From the NCBI RefSeq assembly GCF_000378465.1, contig NZ_KB899920.1, positions 80,977 to 144,976 of the forward strand: a stretch of DNA of 64,000 nucleotides, given 5' to 3'. Positions 8,713-17,393 of the stretch are shown here, one piece after another. The notes beneath the pieces were generated by a model, which did no database searches, was not told the origin of the DNA, and was given only the letters and a program-made list of their open reading frames with translations. The translations under genes were made by a program, and so were the position numbers. Numbering within the stretch: position 1 is the first letter of the stretch; every line of letters starts with the position of its first letter. This stretch comes from Elioraea tepidiphila DSM 17972 (lineage in GTDB: Bacteria; Pseudomonadota; Alphaproteobacteria; Acetobacterales; Acetobacteraceae).

Positions 8713-9492
8713 ATGGATCTCGGGGTTCGCGGCAAGACCGCGCTGATCACCGGCGGGTCGAAGGGGATCGGCCGCGCCGCCGCCGAGAGCCTCGCCGCCG
8801 AGGGCTGCCACGTGATCCTGGTCTCGCGCACCCAGGCGGCGCTCGATGCCGCGGCCGAGGAGATCCGCAGCCGCCACCAGGTGCGCGCGCGCGCCCATGC
8901 CGCCGACATCGCGGTGCAGGGCACGGCCGAGGAGCTCGCGCGGCGCTTCCCGGAGATCGACATCCTGGTGAACAACGCCGGCGCGATCCCGGGCGGGTCG
9001 CTCCAGCAGGTGGACGGCACCACGTGGCGCGAGGCGTGGAAGCTCAAGGTGTTCGGCTACATCGACATGTGCCGCGCCTTCTACCCGCTGCTCGCGCAGC
9101 GGTCGGGCGTGATCGTCAACGTGATCGGCAACGCGGCCGCCACGCTCGACCAGGCCTATATCTGCGGTGTCGCAGGCAATGCCGCGCTCGAGGCGTTCAC
9201 GCGCTCGCTCGGCGGCGGCGCGCCGGCCGACGGGATGCGCGTGGTGGGGCTCTCGCCCGGCCCCGTCGCCACCGACCGCCTGGTGACGCTGACGCGCAAG
9301 AAGGCGGCCGACCGGTTCGGCGATCCGGAGCGCTGGCGCGACCTGCTCGCGCCGATGCCGTTCTCGCGCGCCGCCACACCGGAGGAGATCGGCGACATGG
9401 TGGCGTTCCTGGCGAGCCCCCGTTCCGGCTACACCAGCGGCACGATCGTGCAGATCGATGGCGGCATGGCCAGCCGCAGCCGCGCGTTCTGA
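8713..9492 (+). CDS. Short-chain dehydrogenase/reductase with non-canonical active site
   Basis: 259 residues with a clear Rossmann start (TGGSKGIGRAAAESL) and NNAGAIPGG, so NAD(P) binding is likely. The region that normally holds Tyr-x3-Lys reads YICGVAGNAALEAF: the tyrosine is present but no lysine follows four residues later. Similar sequences exist in an uncharacterised SDR subgroup. Start ATG 8713 is preceded by GGGAGGA; the in-frame ATG four codons upstream lacks a good site. It ends 9 bases before the alpha/beta hydrolase gene, so they are likely co-transcribed. Substrate unknown. Confidence 0.88.
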   Translation: MDLGVRGKTALITGGSKGIGRAAAESLAAEGCHVILVSRTQAALDAAAEEIRSRHQVRARAHAADIAVQGTAEELARRFPEIDILVNNAGAIPGGSLQQVDGTTWREAWKLKVFGYIDMCRAFYPLLAQRSGVIVNVIGNAAATLDQAYICGVAGNAALEAFTRSLGGGAPADGMRVVGLSPGPVATDRLVTLTRKKAADRFGDPERWRDLLAPMPFSRAATPEEIGDMVAFLASPRSGYTSGTIVQIDGGMASRSRAF

Positions 9493-9501
9493 GGGGACCC
9501 C

Positions 9502-10380
9502 ATGCGCATCACCACAACGGACGGCGTGACGCTGCACGTCGAGGACACCGGCCACGGCGCGCCGATCGTGTTCGTGCACGAATTCGCCGGCGACTGCCGC
9601 AGCTACGAGCCGCAGGTGCGGTACTTCGCGCGTCGCTACCGCTGCGTGACCTTCAACGCGCGCGGCTACCCGCCCTCCGACGTGCCCGCCTCGCCCGAGG
9701 CCTACTCCCAGGCGCGCGCGCGCGACGACATCCGCGACGTGCTCGACCAGCTCGGCATCCAGGGCGCGCATATCGTCGGCATCTCGATGGGCGGGTTCGC
9801 GACCCTGCATTTCGGCCTCGCCTACCCGCACCGGGCGAAGTCGCTGGTGATCGCGGGCGTGGGCTACGGCGCGCCGGCCGACAAGCGCGCCCAGTTCGCC
9901 GAGGAGTGCGAGGTGGCGGCGCGCCGCTTCGAGACCCTGCCCGCCGCGGAGGCCGCCGGCAGCTACGGTCGCGGACCGACCCGGGTGCAGTACGAGAACA
10001 AGGACCCGCGCGGCTACGCCGAGTTCATGGCCCAGCTCGCCGAGCACGACCCGAAGGGTGCGGCGAACACGCTCAGGGGCGTGCAGAAGCGCCGGCCCTC
10101 GGTGTTCGACCTCGCCGAGGGGATGAAGGCGCTCAGCGTGCCCAGCCTGATCATGACCGGCGACGAGGACGATCCCTGCCTGGAGGCGAGCCTGTTCATG
10201 AAGCGCTGCATCCCGACCTCCGGCCTGGTCGTGCTGCCCTGCACCGGGCACACGCTGAACCTGGAGGAGCCGGCCGCCTTCAACGCCGCGGTGGCCGACT
10301 TCCTCGCCGCGGTGGAACTCGGCCGCTGGCCGCGGCGCGACCCGCGCAGCCTGACCGGGACGATCCTCGGCACACGCTGA
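9502..10380 (+). CDS. Alpha/beta-fold hydrolase
   Basis: 292 residues. Serine hydrolase of the alpha/beta family: oxyanion region FVHEFAGD near residue 24-31, nucleophile elbow GISMGG near 93-98, a late Asp in the GDEDDP segment near 215 and the catalytic His in the CTGHTLNLEEP segment near 250. The order resembles 3-oxoadipate enol-lactonase-like enzymes, but the true substrate is not known. Cytoplasmic; no signal peptide. Probably the second gene of a two-gene operon with the SDR upstream. Confidence 0.88.
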   Translation: MRITTTDGVTLHVEDTGHGAPIVFVHEFAGDCRSYEPQVRYFARRYRCVTFNARGYPPSDVPASPEAYSQARARDDIRDVLDQLGIQGAHIVGISMGGFATLHFGLAYPHRAKSLVIAGVGYGAPADKRAQFAEECEVAARRFETLPAAEAAGSYGRGPTRVQYENKDPRGYAEFMAQLAEHDPKGAANTLRGVQKRRPSVFDLAEGMKALSVPSLIMTGDEDDPCLEASLFMKRCIPTSGLVVLPCTGHTLNLEEPAAFNAAVADFLAAVELGRWPRRDPRSLTGTILGTR

Positions 10381-10393
10381 GGCACGGCCCCGG

Positions 10394-11026
10394 TCAGGGG
10401 TGCGCGTGCACCCCGCCGTGGAAGAAGCTGTTGCCGGTGTAGCGGTAGCGCAGCGTGTAGAAGCGCCAGGGCCGCTCCAGCGGGTGGGTGCCGAAGGTGG
10501 TGGCCTTCAGCACGTAGCCGGTGTTGCCTTCGCTCATGTAGGTCATCGGCTCGACCAGTGTGCCGCCCCGGCCGACCTCCGAGAGCGCGACGTTGCGCTG
10601 CAGCTTGGCCTGCTGCGCCCGCCCGGCGTCGATGCCGAGGCTTTCGATCGCGGTGCCCGCCCGCGCCATGTTGACGTGGCAGACCCGCACCGTGCCGTTC
10701 GCGCCGGGGCCCTGGCTGCCGATGCCGAGCGTGCAGCCGTCCATGGTCGGGGTGAACATCCAGAGCGCCAGGTTGCCGAGCGTCGTCGCCTTGATGTTGT
10801 TCTGCTCGTAGGGACAGAAATAGGCGGGGATCGAGACCGGATCGTCGGGCCGCGCCAGGCGCAGGCGGAACACCTTCGCATCGGGATTGTTGGTCACGAC
10901 GGAGTTCGGCCGCTCCTCGACCGTGACGTCCACCAGGCCCTCGGTCTGGTTCGGCACGATCACGTAGACGACATGCGTCTCCATGAAGGTCTTGGGGTCG
11001 TTGCAGAACGCATGGACCATCGACAT
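10394..11026 (-). CDS. Uncharacterised protein resembling CNF1/BLF1-type glutamine deamidases
   Basis: 210 residues, no signal peptide, no membrane segment. Seen in the sequence: a segment TLGNLALWMFTPTMDGCTLG at 82-101 followed by VRVCHVNMA at 113-121. Known from the family: Burkholderia lethal factor 1 is 211 residues and uses Thr88, Cys94 and His106, with Cys in an LSGC motif at the end of a hydrophobic strand. Here Thr92, Cys98 (in MDGC) and His117 have the same Thr-to-Cys spacing of six, and the PWRFYTLRY segment near the C terminus recalls the end of BLF1. A deamidase-like fold is inferred, not shown. Start at ATG 11024-11026 because AGGAGGAAAG lies upstream; an earlier in-frame ATG has none. 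Convergent with the hydrolase gene and divergent from the protease gene. Confidence 0.7.
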   Translation of the reverse strand: MSMVHAFCNDPKTFMETHVVYVIVPNQTEGLVDVTVEERPNSVVTNNPDAKVFRLRLARPDDPVSIPAYFCPYEQNNIKATTLGNLALWMFTPTMDGCTLGIGSQGPGANGTVRVCHVNMARAGTAIESLGIDAGRAQQAKLQRNVALSEVGRGGTLVEPMTYMSEGNTGYVLKATTFGTHPLERPWRFYTLRYRYTGNSFFHGGVHAHP

Positions 11027-11156
11027 CCGGATCTTTCCTCCTGTGGTCTCGCGCATGCCGGCGCAGGATCGGAGACGACGGCTTACGAGCCGGTAAACAT
11101 ATACCCGATGCCAGCAAGCGCCGGCACGCGCCCTCGTGCGCTCCCCCGGCTGTCAG

Positions 11157-11185
11157 TTGACTCGCGCCACGCCCGTTCCATTCTT
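11157..11185 (+). promoter_or_regulatory. Candidate promoter of the protease gene, leaderless spacing
   Basis: TTGACT, 17 bases, then ATTCTT ending five bases before the ATG at 11191. The -35 box is good and the -10 weak. No ribosome-binding site is present, so the transcript may start at or next to the ATG. Inference from spacing only. Confidence 0.4.
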
Positions 11186-11190
11186 CCCGC

Positions 11191-12540
11191 ATGCGTGGCC
11201 TCGCCCTTGCCCTCGCCGTGCTGATCGCCTCGCCCGCGGCCGCGCAGGAGACCTCGTTCCGCATCTTCAACCGCACCGGCGAGCCGGCGATCGGCCTCTA
11301 TGTCGGCGGCGGGCGGAACCTGCTGGCGGGGCGGCAACTGCCCGCCGGCGCCGGCGTCCAGACCGCAGCGCCCGGGTGCAGCGTGGATCTGCGCATGGTG
11401 CTGGCGAGCGGCCGCGTGATGGACTGGCCGCGCGCCAATGTCTGCGCGACGCGCGAGGTGTTCTTCACCCAGGCGCCCCCGCAGCGGCCGGGCCACGCCG
11501 CGCCGGCGCAGGCGGAGGTCGAACCGACCTCGATCGCCGCCGCGCAGCGCGCGCTGGCGGCTCTCGGATACGACCCCGGCGCCGCCGACGGCGTGATGGG
11601 GCCGCGTACGCGCCAGGCGATCGCCGCGTTCCAGCGCGACACCGGCCTGCCCGTCACCGGCGAGCCCGATCGGCCGACCATGGCCGCGCTCGGGCGGGCG
11701 GTCGGCGCGCAGGGCGGCGGGACGAACGGGAAGCCACCGCCGATCGGTGCGGCGCCGCCGCCGGTCGCGGCCGCCCCCCCGCCCCGGCCCGGCGCGCCGC
11801 GGACCGGAAACGACAAGCCGCCGCCGGGCGTCGACCGCCCGGTGCCGCTGCCGACGGGCGTCACCCCGGGTCCCGCCCGCCCGCCCTCCGACGCGCCGCC
11901 GCCGGCCCAGCAGCGGCGCGCCAGCACCGGCACCGGCTTCATCGTCGCCGAGGGGCGGGTGCTGACCAACCATCACGTGATCGACGGCTGCCAGCGCGTC
12001 GTCGGCGTGCTCGCGAACCGGCGGCGGGTCGATCTCGGCATCGGCCCGCGCGATGCGCGCCGCGACCTCGCGATCCTCTCCGGCCCGCGCGACCTCGGAC
12101 CCGCCCTCGCCTTCCGCGAGGGGGCACCGCGCCGCGGCGACGAGGTCGTCACCTACGGCTTCCCGCTCACCGGCATTCTCGGCTCCGGGCCGACGCTGAC
12201 CACGGGCGAGATCAGCGCGCTGACGGGGCTGCGCGACGATCCGAACACCATGATCATCTCGGCGCCGGTGCAGGCGGGCAATTCGGGCGGGCCGCTGCTC
12301 GACCGGGCGGGCAATGTGCTCGGCGTGATCGTCGCCAAGCTCGCCGCGCTGCGCGTGGCCGAGCGCACGGGCGACCTGCCGCAGAACGTCAACATCGCCA
12401 TCCAGGGCAGCGTGGCCCTGGAGTTCCTGCGCCAGAACGGCGTGCAGGCGCGCCGGTCGCCGTCGATCGCGCACTACCCGGCCGCCGAGGTGGGCGAGAT
12501 CGCGCACCCCTCGACCGTGCTGATCGAGTGCTTCAAGTAG
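11191..12540 (+). CDS. Secreted trypsin-like serine protease with peptidoglycan-binding domain
   Basis: 449 residues. Signal peptide at 1-19 (ends AAAQ). Then a domain of about 75 residues with two cysteines, a peptidoglycan-binding domain (about 112-165, with AQRALAALGYDPGAADG and TRQAIAAFQRD), a Pro-rich linker (about 175-240) and a trypsin-2/DegP-like protease domain. The catalytic triad is visible: His in LTNHHVIDG, Asp in RRDLAIL and Ser in AGNSGGPLL. No PDZ domain follows. The protein should act in the periplasm, tethered to peptidoglycan. Substrate unknown. Divergent from the deamidase-like gene. Confidence 0.9.
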   Translation: MRGLALALAVLIASPAAAQETSFRIFNRTGEPAIGLYVGGGRNLLAGRQLPAGAGVQTAAPGCSVDLRMVLASGRVMDWPRANVCATREVFFTQAPPQRPGHAAPAQAEVEPTSIAAAQRALAALGYDPGAADGVMGPRTRQAIAAFQRDTGLPVTGEPDRPTMAALGRAVGAQGGGTNGKPPPIGAAPPPVAAAPPPRPGAPRTGNDKPPPGVDRPVPLPTGVTPGPARPPSDAPPPAQQRRASTGTGFIVAEGRVLTNHHVIDGCQRVVGVLANRRRVDLGIGPRDARRDLAILSGPRDLGPALAFREGAPRRGDEVVTYGFPLTGILGSGPTLTTGEISALTGLRDDPNTMIISAPVQAGNSGGPLLDRAGNVLGVIVAKLAALRVAERTGDLPQNVNIAIQGSVALEFLRQNGVQARRSPSIAHYPAAEVGEIAHPSTVLIECFK

Positions 12541-12555
12541 CCGGTCGTCCCCGGA

Positions 12556-12584
12556 TCGACCCGGCACGGCCCAGCCGCTAGCCT
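12556..12584 (+). promoter_or_regulatory. Candidate promoter of the GMC gene, leaderless spacing
   Basis: TCGACC, 17 bases, TAGCCT, then six bases to the ATG at 12591. No ribosome-binding site is seen in the 50-base gap. The spacing is that of leaderless transcripts. Hexamers are only partial matches to consensus. Confidence 0.35.
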
Positions 12585-12590
12585 TCGCGC

Positions 12591-14204
12591 ATGGACGCCG
12601 ACATCGTGATCGTGGGCGCGGGCAGCGCCGGCTGCGTGCTCGCCAACCGGCTCTCCGCCGATCCCTCGCTGAAGGTGACGCTGATCGAGGCGGGCGGCGC
12701 GGGCGGGCATCCCTACACGCGCATCCCGGCGGCCTATGCGCGGCTGATGGAGCATCGCGGCCTCACCTGGGGCTACCGCACCACGCCCGACCCCGAGAGC
12801 GGCAACCGCGCCATCCTCTATCCGCGCGGGCGGGGCCTCGGCGGCTCCTCGGCGATCAACGGCATGATCCATATCCGCGGCCAGCCGCAGGACTATGACC
12901 GCTGGGCGCAGAAGGGCTGCCTCGGCTGGTCCTACGACGATCTCGTGCCGTATTTCCGCCGCTCGGAACGATACGAGGCCGCCCGCGATCCGGAACGCGG
13001 CCGCGACGGCGCGGTGGCGGTGGAGCAGGTGATCGATCGCGGACCGCTGCTCGAGGCGTTCATCGCCGCCGCGCAGGCGATGGGGCTGCCCTATCTCGAG
13101 GATTACAACGGCCGGGTGCAGGACGGGGTCGCCTGGACGCAGCAGGCGCGCGGCGGCCGCTGGCGCAGTTCGGCCAAGACCGCCTATCTCGACCCGGCGA
13201 TCGGCCGGCCGAACCTGACGGTCATCACCGAGGCGCTCTGCCGGCGCGTGATGGTGGAGGGCGGACGCGCGCGCGGCGTGGAGATCGAGCGGGCCGGACG
13301 GCGCGAGACGATCTCGGCCGCGCGCGGCGTCGTGCTGGCCGCCGGCGCGATCGGCTCGCCGCAGATCCTCCAGCTCTCGGGCATCGGCCCGGGCGGACTG
13401 CTCGCGCGCCACGGCATTCCCGTGCTGCACGACCTGCCCGGCGTGGGGCGCAATCTCCAGGACCACTACCTCGTGCGCATGGCCTGGCGCGTGCGCAATG
13501 TCGGCACCGCGAACGAACGGAGCCGCGGGCTCAGGCTCGCCTGGGAGGTGGCGAAATGGGCCTTCGGCGGGCGCGGCATCCTGACCTGCTCGCCCGGCAT
13601 GATCCTCTGCTTCCCGCGTTCGCGCGAAGGGCTGGAGAGCCCGGACATCCAGGCCGTGGTCGCGCCCGGCTCATGGCGGCAGGGCACCTTCGGGGCGCTG
13701 GAGGACGAGCCGGGCGTGTCGATGGGGGTCTGGCAGCACCGGCCGGAGAGCGTCGGCGAGGTGGAGATCGTCTCGCCTGACCCGGCCGCCGCACCGTCGA
13801 TCCGGCCCGGCTACCTGACCGCCGAGGCGGACCGGCGTGCGCTGCTCTGGGGCATCCGCTTCTGCCGGCGCTGGATCGGCCAGACACCGCTCGACCCGTA
13901 TCGCGGGGACGAGACGCTGCCGGGCGCGGAGGCCGAGAGCGACGAGGCGCTGCTGGCCTTCGCGCGCGCCTACGGGTCGACCACGTATCACCCCTGCGGC
14001 ACGTGCCGCATGGGCCCCGAGGGCGACGCGCTGGCCGTGCTCGACCCGGGGCTGCGCGTGCGCGGGCTCGGCGCGCTGTGGGTGGCCGATGCCTCTTCCT
14101 TCCCCGACATGATCAGCGCCAACACCAACGCGACGGTCTATGCGCTGGCCGAGAAGGCGTCGGATCTGATCAGGAACGACCTGCGGGCCGCGCCCGCACC
14201 GTGA
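12591..14204 (+). CDS. GMC-family FAD oxidoreductase (choline dehydrogenase-like)
   Basis: 537 residues, usual length. GMC enzymes oxidise alcohols or polyols with FAD. Motifs: dinucleotide-binding GAGSAGCVLANRL at the N terminus, GMC signature 1 (GRGLGGSSAINGMIHIRG, about 80-97), signature 2 (GAIGSPQILQLSGIGP, about 255-270) and the C-terminal catalytic region with the conserved YHPCGTCRMG His (about 465). No signal peptide, so cytoplasmic. It resembles choline/alcohol dehydrogenases, but substrate cannot be assigned. Ends 38 bases before the convergent fusA stop, with a strong hairpin between. Confidence 0.92.
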   Translation: MDADIVIVGAGSAGCVLANRLSADPSLKVTLIEAGGAGGHPYTRIPAAYARLMEHRGLTWGYRTTPDPESGNRAILYPRGRGLGGSSAINGMIHIRGQPQDYDRWAQKGCLGWSYDDLVPYFRRSERYEAARDPERGRDGAVAVEQVIDRGPLLEAFIAAAQAMGLPYLEDYNGRVQDGVAWTQQARGGRWRSSAKTAYLDPAIGRPNLTVITEALCRRVMVEGGRARGVEIERAGRRETISAARGVVLAAGAIGSPQILQLSGIGPGGLLARHGIPVLHDLPGVGRNLQDHYLVRMAWRVRNVGTANERSRGLRLAWEVAKWAFGGRGILTCSPGMILCFPRSREGLESPDIQAVVAPGSWRQGTFGALEDEPGVSMGVWQHRPESVGEVEIVSPDPAAAPSIRPGYLTAEADRRALLWGIRFCRRWIGQTPLDPYRGDETLPGAEAESDEALLAFARAYGSTTYHPCGTCRMGPEGDALAVLDPGLRVRGLGALWVADASSFPDMISANTNATVYALAEKASDLIRNDLRAAPAP

Positions 14205-14229
14205 CCCTCTCCCGCAGGGCGGGAGAGGG
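14205..14229. terminator. Hairpin between convergent GMC gene and fusA
   Basis: Perfect 11-base arms (CCCTCTCCCGC and GCGGGAGAGGG) with a 3-base loop, filling the gap between two convergent genes. It can serve both strands. No clear T-run. The same kind of CTCTCCCGC hairpin recurs in intergenic regions of many high-GC proteobacteria. Confidence 0.65.
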
Positions 14230-14241
14230 GCAGGGTGAGGG

Positions 14242-16320
14242 TCAGGCCGACTTCGCCATGATCTGCTCGGCGATGTTCCGCGGCACCGGGTCGTAGTGGT
14301 GGAACTGCATCGTGAACGACGCCCGCCCCTTCGACATCGAGCGCAGGTCCGAGATGTAGCCGAACATCTCGGACAGCGGGACGTGCGCGCGCACGATCAC
14401 CGAGGTGCCCAGGATGTCCTGGCTCTGGATCATGCCGCGGCGGCGGTTGAGGTCGCCCACCACGTCGCCGACGTGATCCGGCGGCGTCGTCACCTCCACG
14501 TCCATGATCGGCTCGAGGATGATCGGCCCCGCCTTCTTCATGCCCTCGCGGAAGCACGCCTTGGCGGCGATCTCGAACGCCATCGCCGAGGAGTCGACAT
14601 CGTGGTACTTGCCGTCCACCAGCGTGTACTTGAAGTCCACGGTGGGGAAGCCGGCGAGCACGCCGGTCTCGGCCTGCACCTTGATGCCCTTCTCGACCGC
14701 CGGGATGTACTCCTTCGGCACCGCGCCGCCGACCACCGCGTTCTCGAATACCACCCCGCCGTTCCGGTCGAGCGGCTCGAACACGATCTTGACCTCGGCG
14801 TACTGGCCCGACCCGCCGGTCTGTTTCTTGTGGGTGTAGGTCTCGGTGTGGCTGCGCGTGATGGTCTCGCGATAGGCCACCTGCGGTGCGCCGATATTCG
14901 CCTCGACGCCGTATTCCCGCTTCAGCCGGTCGATGATGATCTCCAGATGGAGCTCGCCCATGCCGGAGAGGATGGTCTGGCCCGTCTCCTGATCGGTGCG
15001 CAGGCGCAGGCTGGGGTCCTCGGCCGCGAGCTTCTGCAGGCCGAGCGTCATCTTCTCGATCGAGTCCTTGGTCTTGGGCTCGACCGAGATGTCGATCACC
15101 GGCACCGGGAAGGCCATGCGCTCCAGCACCACCGGGTCGGACGGATCGGCGAGCGTGTCGCCGGTCTGGGTGTCCTTCAGGCCGATGAAGGCGGCGATGT
15201 CGCCGGCATAGACCTCCTTGATCTCCTCGCGCTTGTCGGCGTGCATCTGGAACATCCGCCCGATGCGCTCCTTGTTGCCCTTCGTGGTGTTGAGGACCTG
15301 GTCGCCCGAGCGCAGCACGCCCGAGTAGACGCGCACGAAGGTCAGCGTGCCGTACTTGTCGTTGATGATCTTGAAGGCGAGGCCGGTGAACGGCGCATCC
15401 TCGCTGATGACGATCTCGCGCCCCGCCTCCTCCGAGCCCTCGGGCGGGACGGTGCGGATGCCCGGCACCTCGTTCGGCGCCGGCAGGTAGTCGAGCACCG
15501 CGTCGAGCAGCGGCTGCACGCCCTTGTTCTTGAACGCCGTGCCGCAGAGCACGGGGCGGAAGGTGCCGGCGATCGTGCCCTTCTTGATGCAGCGCTTCAG
15601 CGTCTCGACCGAGACGTCGCCCTTGTCGAAATACTCCTCCATCGCCGCGTCATCGACCGAGAGCGCGGTGTCGAGCAGCTTCTGGCGGTACTCCTTCGCC
15701 TTCTCCATCAGGTCGGCCGGGATGGGCGCGTCCTTGAACGAGGCGCCGAGTTCGGAACCGTCCCAGACGATCGCCTTCATCTGGACGAGATCGACCACGC
15801 CGACGAACTTGTCCTCGGCGCCGATCGGCAGCTGGACCTCGAGCGGCACGATGCCGAGCTTGTCGATCAGCGACTGCACCGCCTTGTAGAAATCGGCGCC
15901 GGTGCGATCCATCTTGTTGATGAAGATGATGCGCGGAACGTTGTAGCGGTCGGCGAGGCGCCAGTTGGTCTCGCTCTGCGGCTGCACGCCGGCGACACCC
16001 TCGATGATGAAGATCGCGCCGTCGAGCACGCGCAGGCTGCGGTTCACCTCGATGTTGAAGTCGATGTGGCCGGGCGTGTCGATGATGTTGATCCGGTGGT
16101 CCTTCCACTCGGCGGTCACGGCGGCGGAGGTGATGGTGATGCCGCGCTCGCGCTCCTGCTCCATGTAGTCGGTGGTGGTGGAGCCCTCGTGCACCTCGCC
16201 GACCTTATGGCTGCGGCCGGTGTAGTAGAGGATGCGCTCCGTCGTGGTCGTCTTGCCCGCGTCGATATGCGCGGTGATGCCGATGTTACGGATACGCGAC
16301 AGCGGAACGTTGCGCGGCAC
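14242..16320 (-). CDS. fusA: Translation elongation factor G
   Basis: 692 residues, full length. EF-G drives GTP-dependent ribosomal translocation. G1 [16 protein letters not shown]3 DTPGHIDF and G4 NKMD are intact, followed by domains II-V (for example [20 protein letters not shown]). Preceded by AGGAGG. It is not in a str operon here: neighbours are a GMC oxidoreductase and peptide ABC transporter genes, with no rpsL, rpsG or tuf in view. It could be the only fusA, moved, or a second copy. A 176-base gap upstream holds no other gene. Confidence 0.97.
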   Translation of the reverse strand: MPRNVPLSRIRNIGITAHIDAGKTTTTERILYYTGRSHKVGEVHEGSTTTDYMEQERERGITITSAAVTAEWKDHRINIIDTPGHIDFNIEVNRSLRVLDGAIFIIEGVAGVQPQSETNWRLADRYNVPRIIFINKMDRTGADFYKAVQSLIDKLGIVPLEVQLPIGAEDKFVGVVDLVQMKAIVWDGSELGASFKDAPIPADLMEKAKEYRQKLLDTALSVDDAAMEEYFDKGDVSVETLKRCIKKGTIAGTFRPVLCGTAFKNKGVQPLLDAVLDYLPAPNEVPGIRTVPPEGSEEAGREIVISEDAPFTGLAFKIINDKYGTLTFVRVYSGVLRSGDQVLNTTKGNKERIGRMFQMHADKREEIKEVYAGDIAAFIGLKDTQTGDTLADPSDPVVLERMAFPVPVIDISVEPKTKDSIEKMTLGLQKLAAEDPSLRLRTDQETGQTILSGMGELHLEIIIDRLKREYGVEANIGAPQVAYRETITRSHTETYTHKKQTGGSGQYAEVKIVFEPLDRNGGVVFENAVVGGAVPKEYIPAVEKGIKVQAETGVLAGFPTVDFKYTLVDGKYHDVDSSAMAFEIAAKACFREGMKKAGPIILEPIMDVEVTTPPDHVGDVVGDLNRRRGMIQSQDILGTSVIVRAHVPLSEMFGYISDLRSMSKGRASFTMQFHHYDPVPRNIAEQIMAKSA

Positions 16321-16496
16321 GGCGGCCTCCTGGTCGTGCCCCCGGCAGGGCGGGGTCTCGTGAAAAACTGCGGGCGCGGCCGGCGGGGGGTGCTCACCAC
16401 CGCCTCGACCGCGCCGCGCTTCCGGATCGGCGGCTTTCTGACGGAGAGCGGCCGAAAATGCAAGCTTCGCGCGCCTCGCGCGGGGCTGGGCCGCGC

Positions 16497-17393
16497 TCAG
16501 CGCACGCGCGGGTCGGCAAGCCGGTGCGCGAGGTCGGCCAGCAGATTGGCCACGATCACGCCGAGCGCGAACAGCACGACGACCGATTGCAGCACGGTCC
16601 AGTCGCGCCCGGCGATCGCCTGGAACGCGAGGCTGCCCAGCCCCGGCAGGCCGAACAGCACCTCCATGGTCAGCGCCCCCGAGACGAGACCGGCGAGAAT
16701 CAGGCCCGAGACCGCGCTCAGCACCCCGGCTGCGTTCGGCAGCACGTGGCGCAGCACGATCGCGCCAGGCCCGAGGCCCTTGGCGCGCGCCGAGCGGATG
16801 AAGGGGGTGGCGAGGATCTCCTTCAGCTCCTCGTGCAGCGGCTTGGCGATCTGCCCGGCGATGTCGATCCCCAGCACCAGCACCGGCATCAGGATCTGTC
16901 CGCGCACCGGCAGCCAGCCGAGCCAGATCGAGAACACCAGGATGCCGGCGAGCCCGACGCAGAAGGTCGGCAGGGCGATCGACCAGACATTCAGCACCTG
17001 CACGAGTCCGGGCCAGACGCCGCTAGGCCGGGCTGCGGCCACCGCCGCGACGCTGACGCCGAGGGCCAAGCCAAGGCCGAGCGCCAGGGCCGCCAGCGTC
17101 AGGGTGTGCGGCAGGGCGTAGCCGATCATCTCGGCGACCGGCCGGTTGTAGCGCAGGCTGAGGCCGAGATCGCCCGCGAGGGCACCACCGACCCAGCGCA
17201 GGAACTGCGTCCCCCACCCGGCGTCCAGGCCGAGCTCGATCCTGAGCGCCTGCTGTTCCGCCTCGGTCAGGTCGCCCTCGATGCCGAGCACGTCGACCAC
17301 GTCGCCGGGGATGACACGCATCAGCAGGAAGACCAGCACGCCGATCGCGCCGGCCGTCAGCAGCTGGCGCAGTACAGGGGCCGCGAGCCGCAT
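16497..17393 (-). CDS. Peptide-type ABC transporter permease (DppB family)
   Basis: 298 residues. Six predicted membrane helices and the DppB pattern: N-terminal [11 protein letters not shown], then the EAA-loop region [20 protein letters not shown] near 205-224 and [14 protein letters not shown]. Family members import peptides, nickel or sugars. The ATG overlaps the stop of the DppC-type permease (ATGA), so the two are translated together. Last gene of a three-gene unit SBP-DppC-DppB; no ATP-binding protein gene follows. Confidence 0.92.
   Translation of the reverse strand: MRLAAPVLRQLLTAGAIGVLVFLLMRVIPGDVVDVLGIEGDLTEAEQQALRIELGLDAGWGTQFLRWVGGALAGDLGLSLRYNRPVAEMIGYALPHTLTLAALALGLGLALGVSVAAVAAARPSGVWPGLVQVLNVWSIALPTFCVGLAGILVFSIWLGWLPVRGQILMPVLVLGIDIAGQIAKPLHEELKEILATPFIRSARAKGLGPGAIVLRHVLPNAAGVLSAVSGLILAGLVSGALTMEVLFGLPGLGSLAFQAIAGRDWTVLQSVVVLFALGVIVANLLADLAHRLADPRVR

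Noticed and set aside
8645..10251. Minus-strand extension of the folB frame through the SDR and hydrolase genes
   Set aside because: Only the last 139 residues are FolB; the rest is antisense to two clear genes.
10394..11026. Reading the BLF1-like protein as evidence for Burkholderia DNA or a pathogen
   Set aside because: Base composition and neighbours fit the rest of the window, and only the fold-level motif pattern is shared.
14242..16320. fusA as a tetracycline-resistance-type ribosomal protection protein
   Set aside because: The sequence is a standard 692-residue EF-G with canonical GTPase motifs.
14296..17121. An open frame of about 940 codons antisense to fusA
   Set aside because: fusA is unmistakable on the minus strand; the antisense product has no recognisable domain and an unnatural composition.
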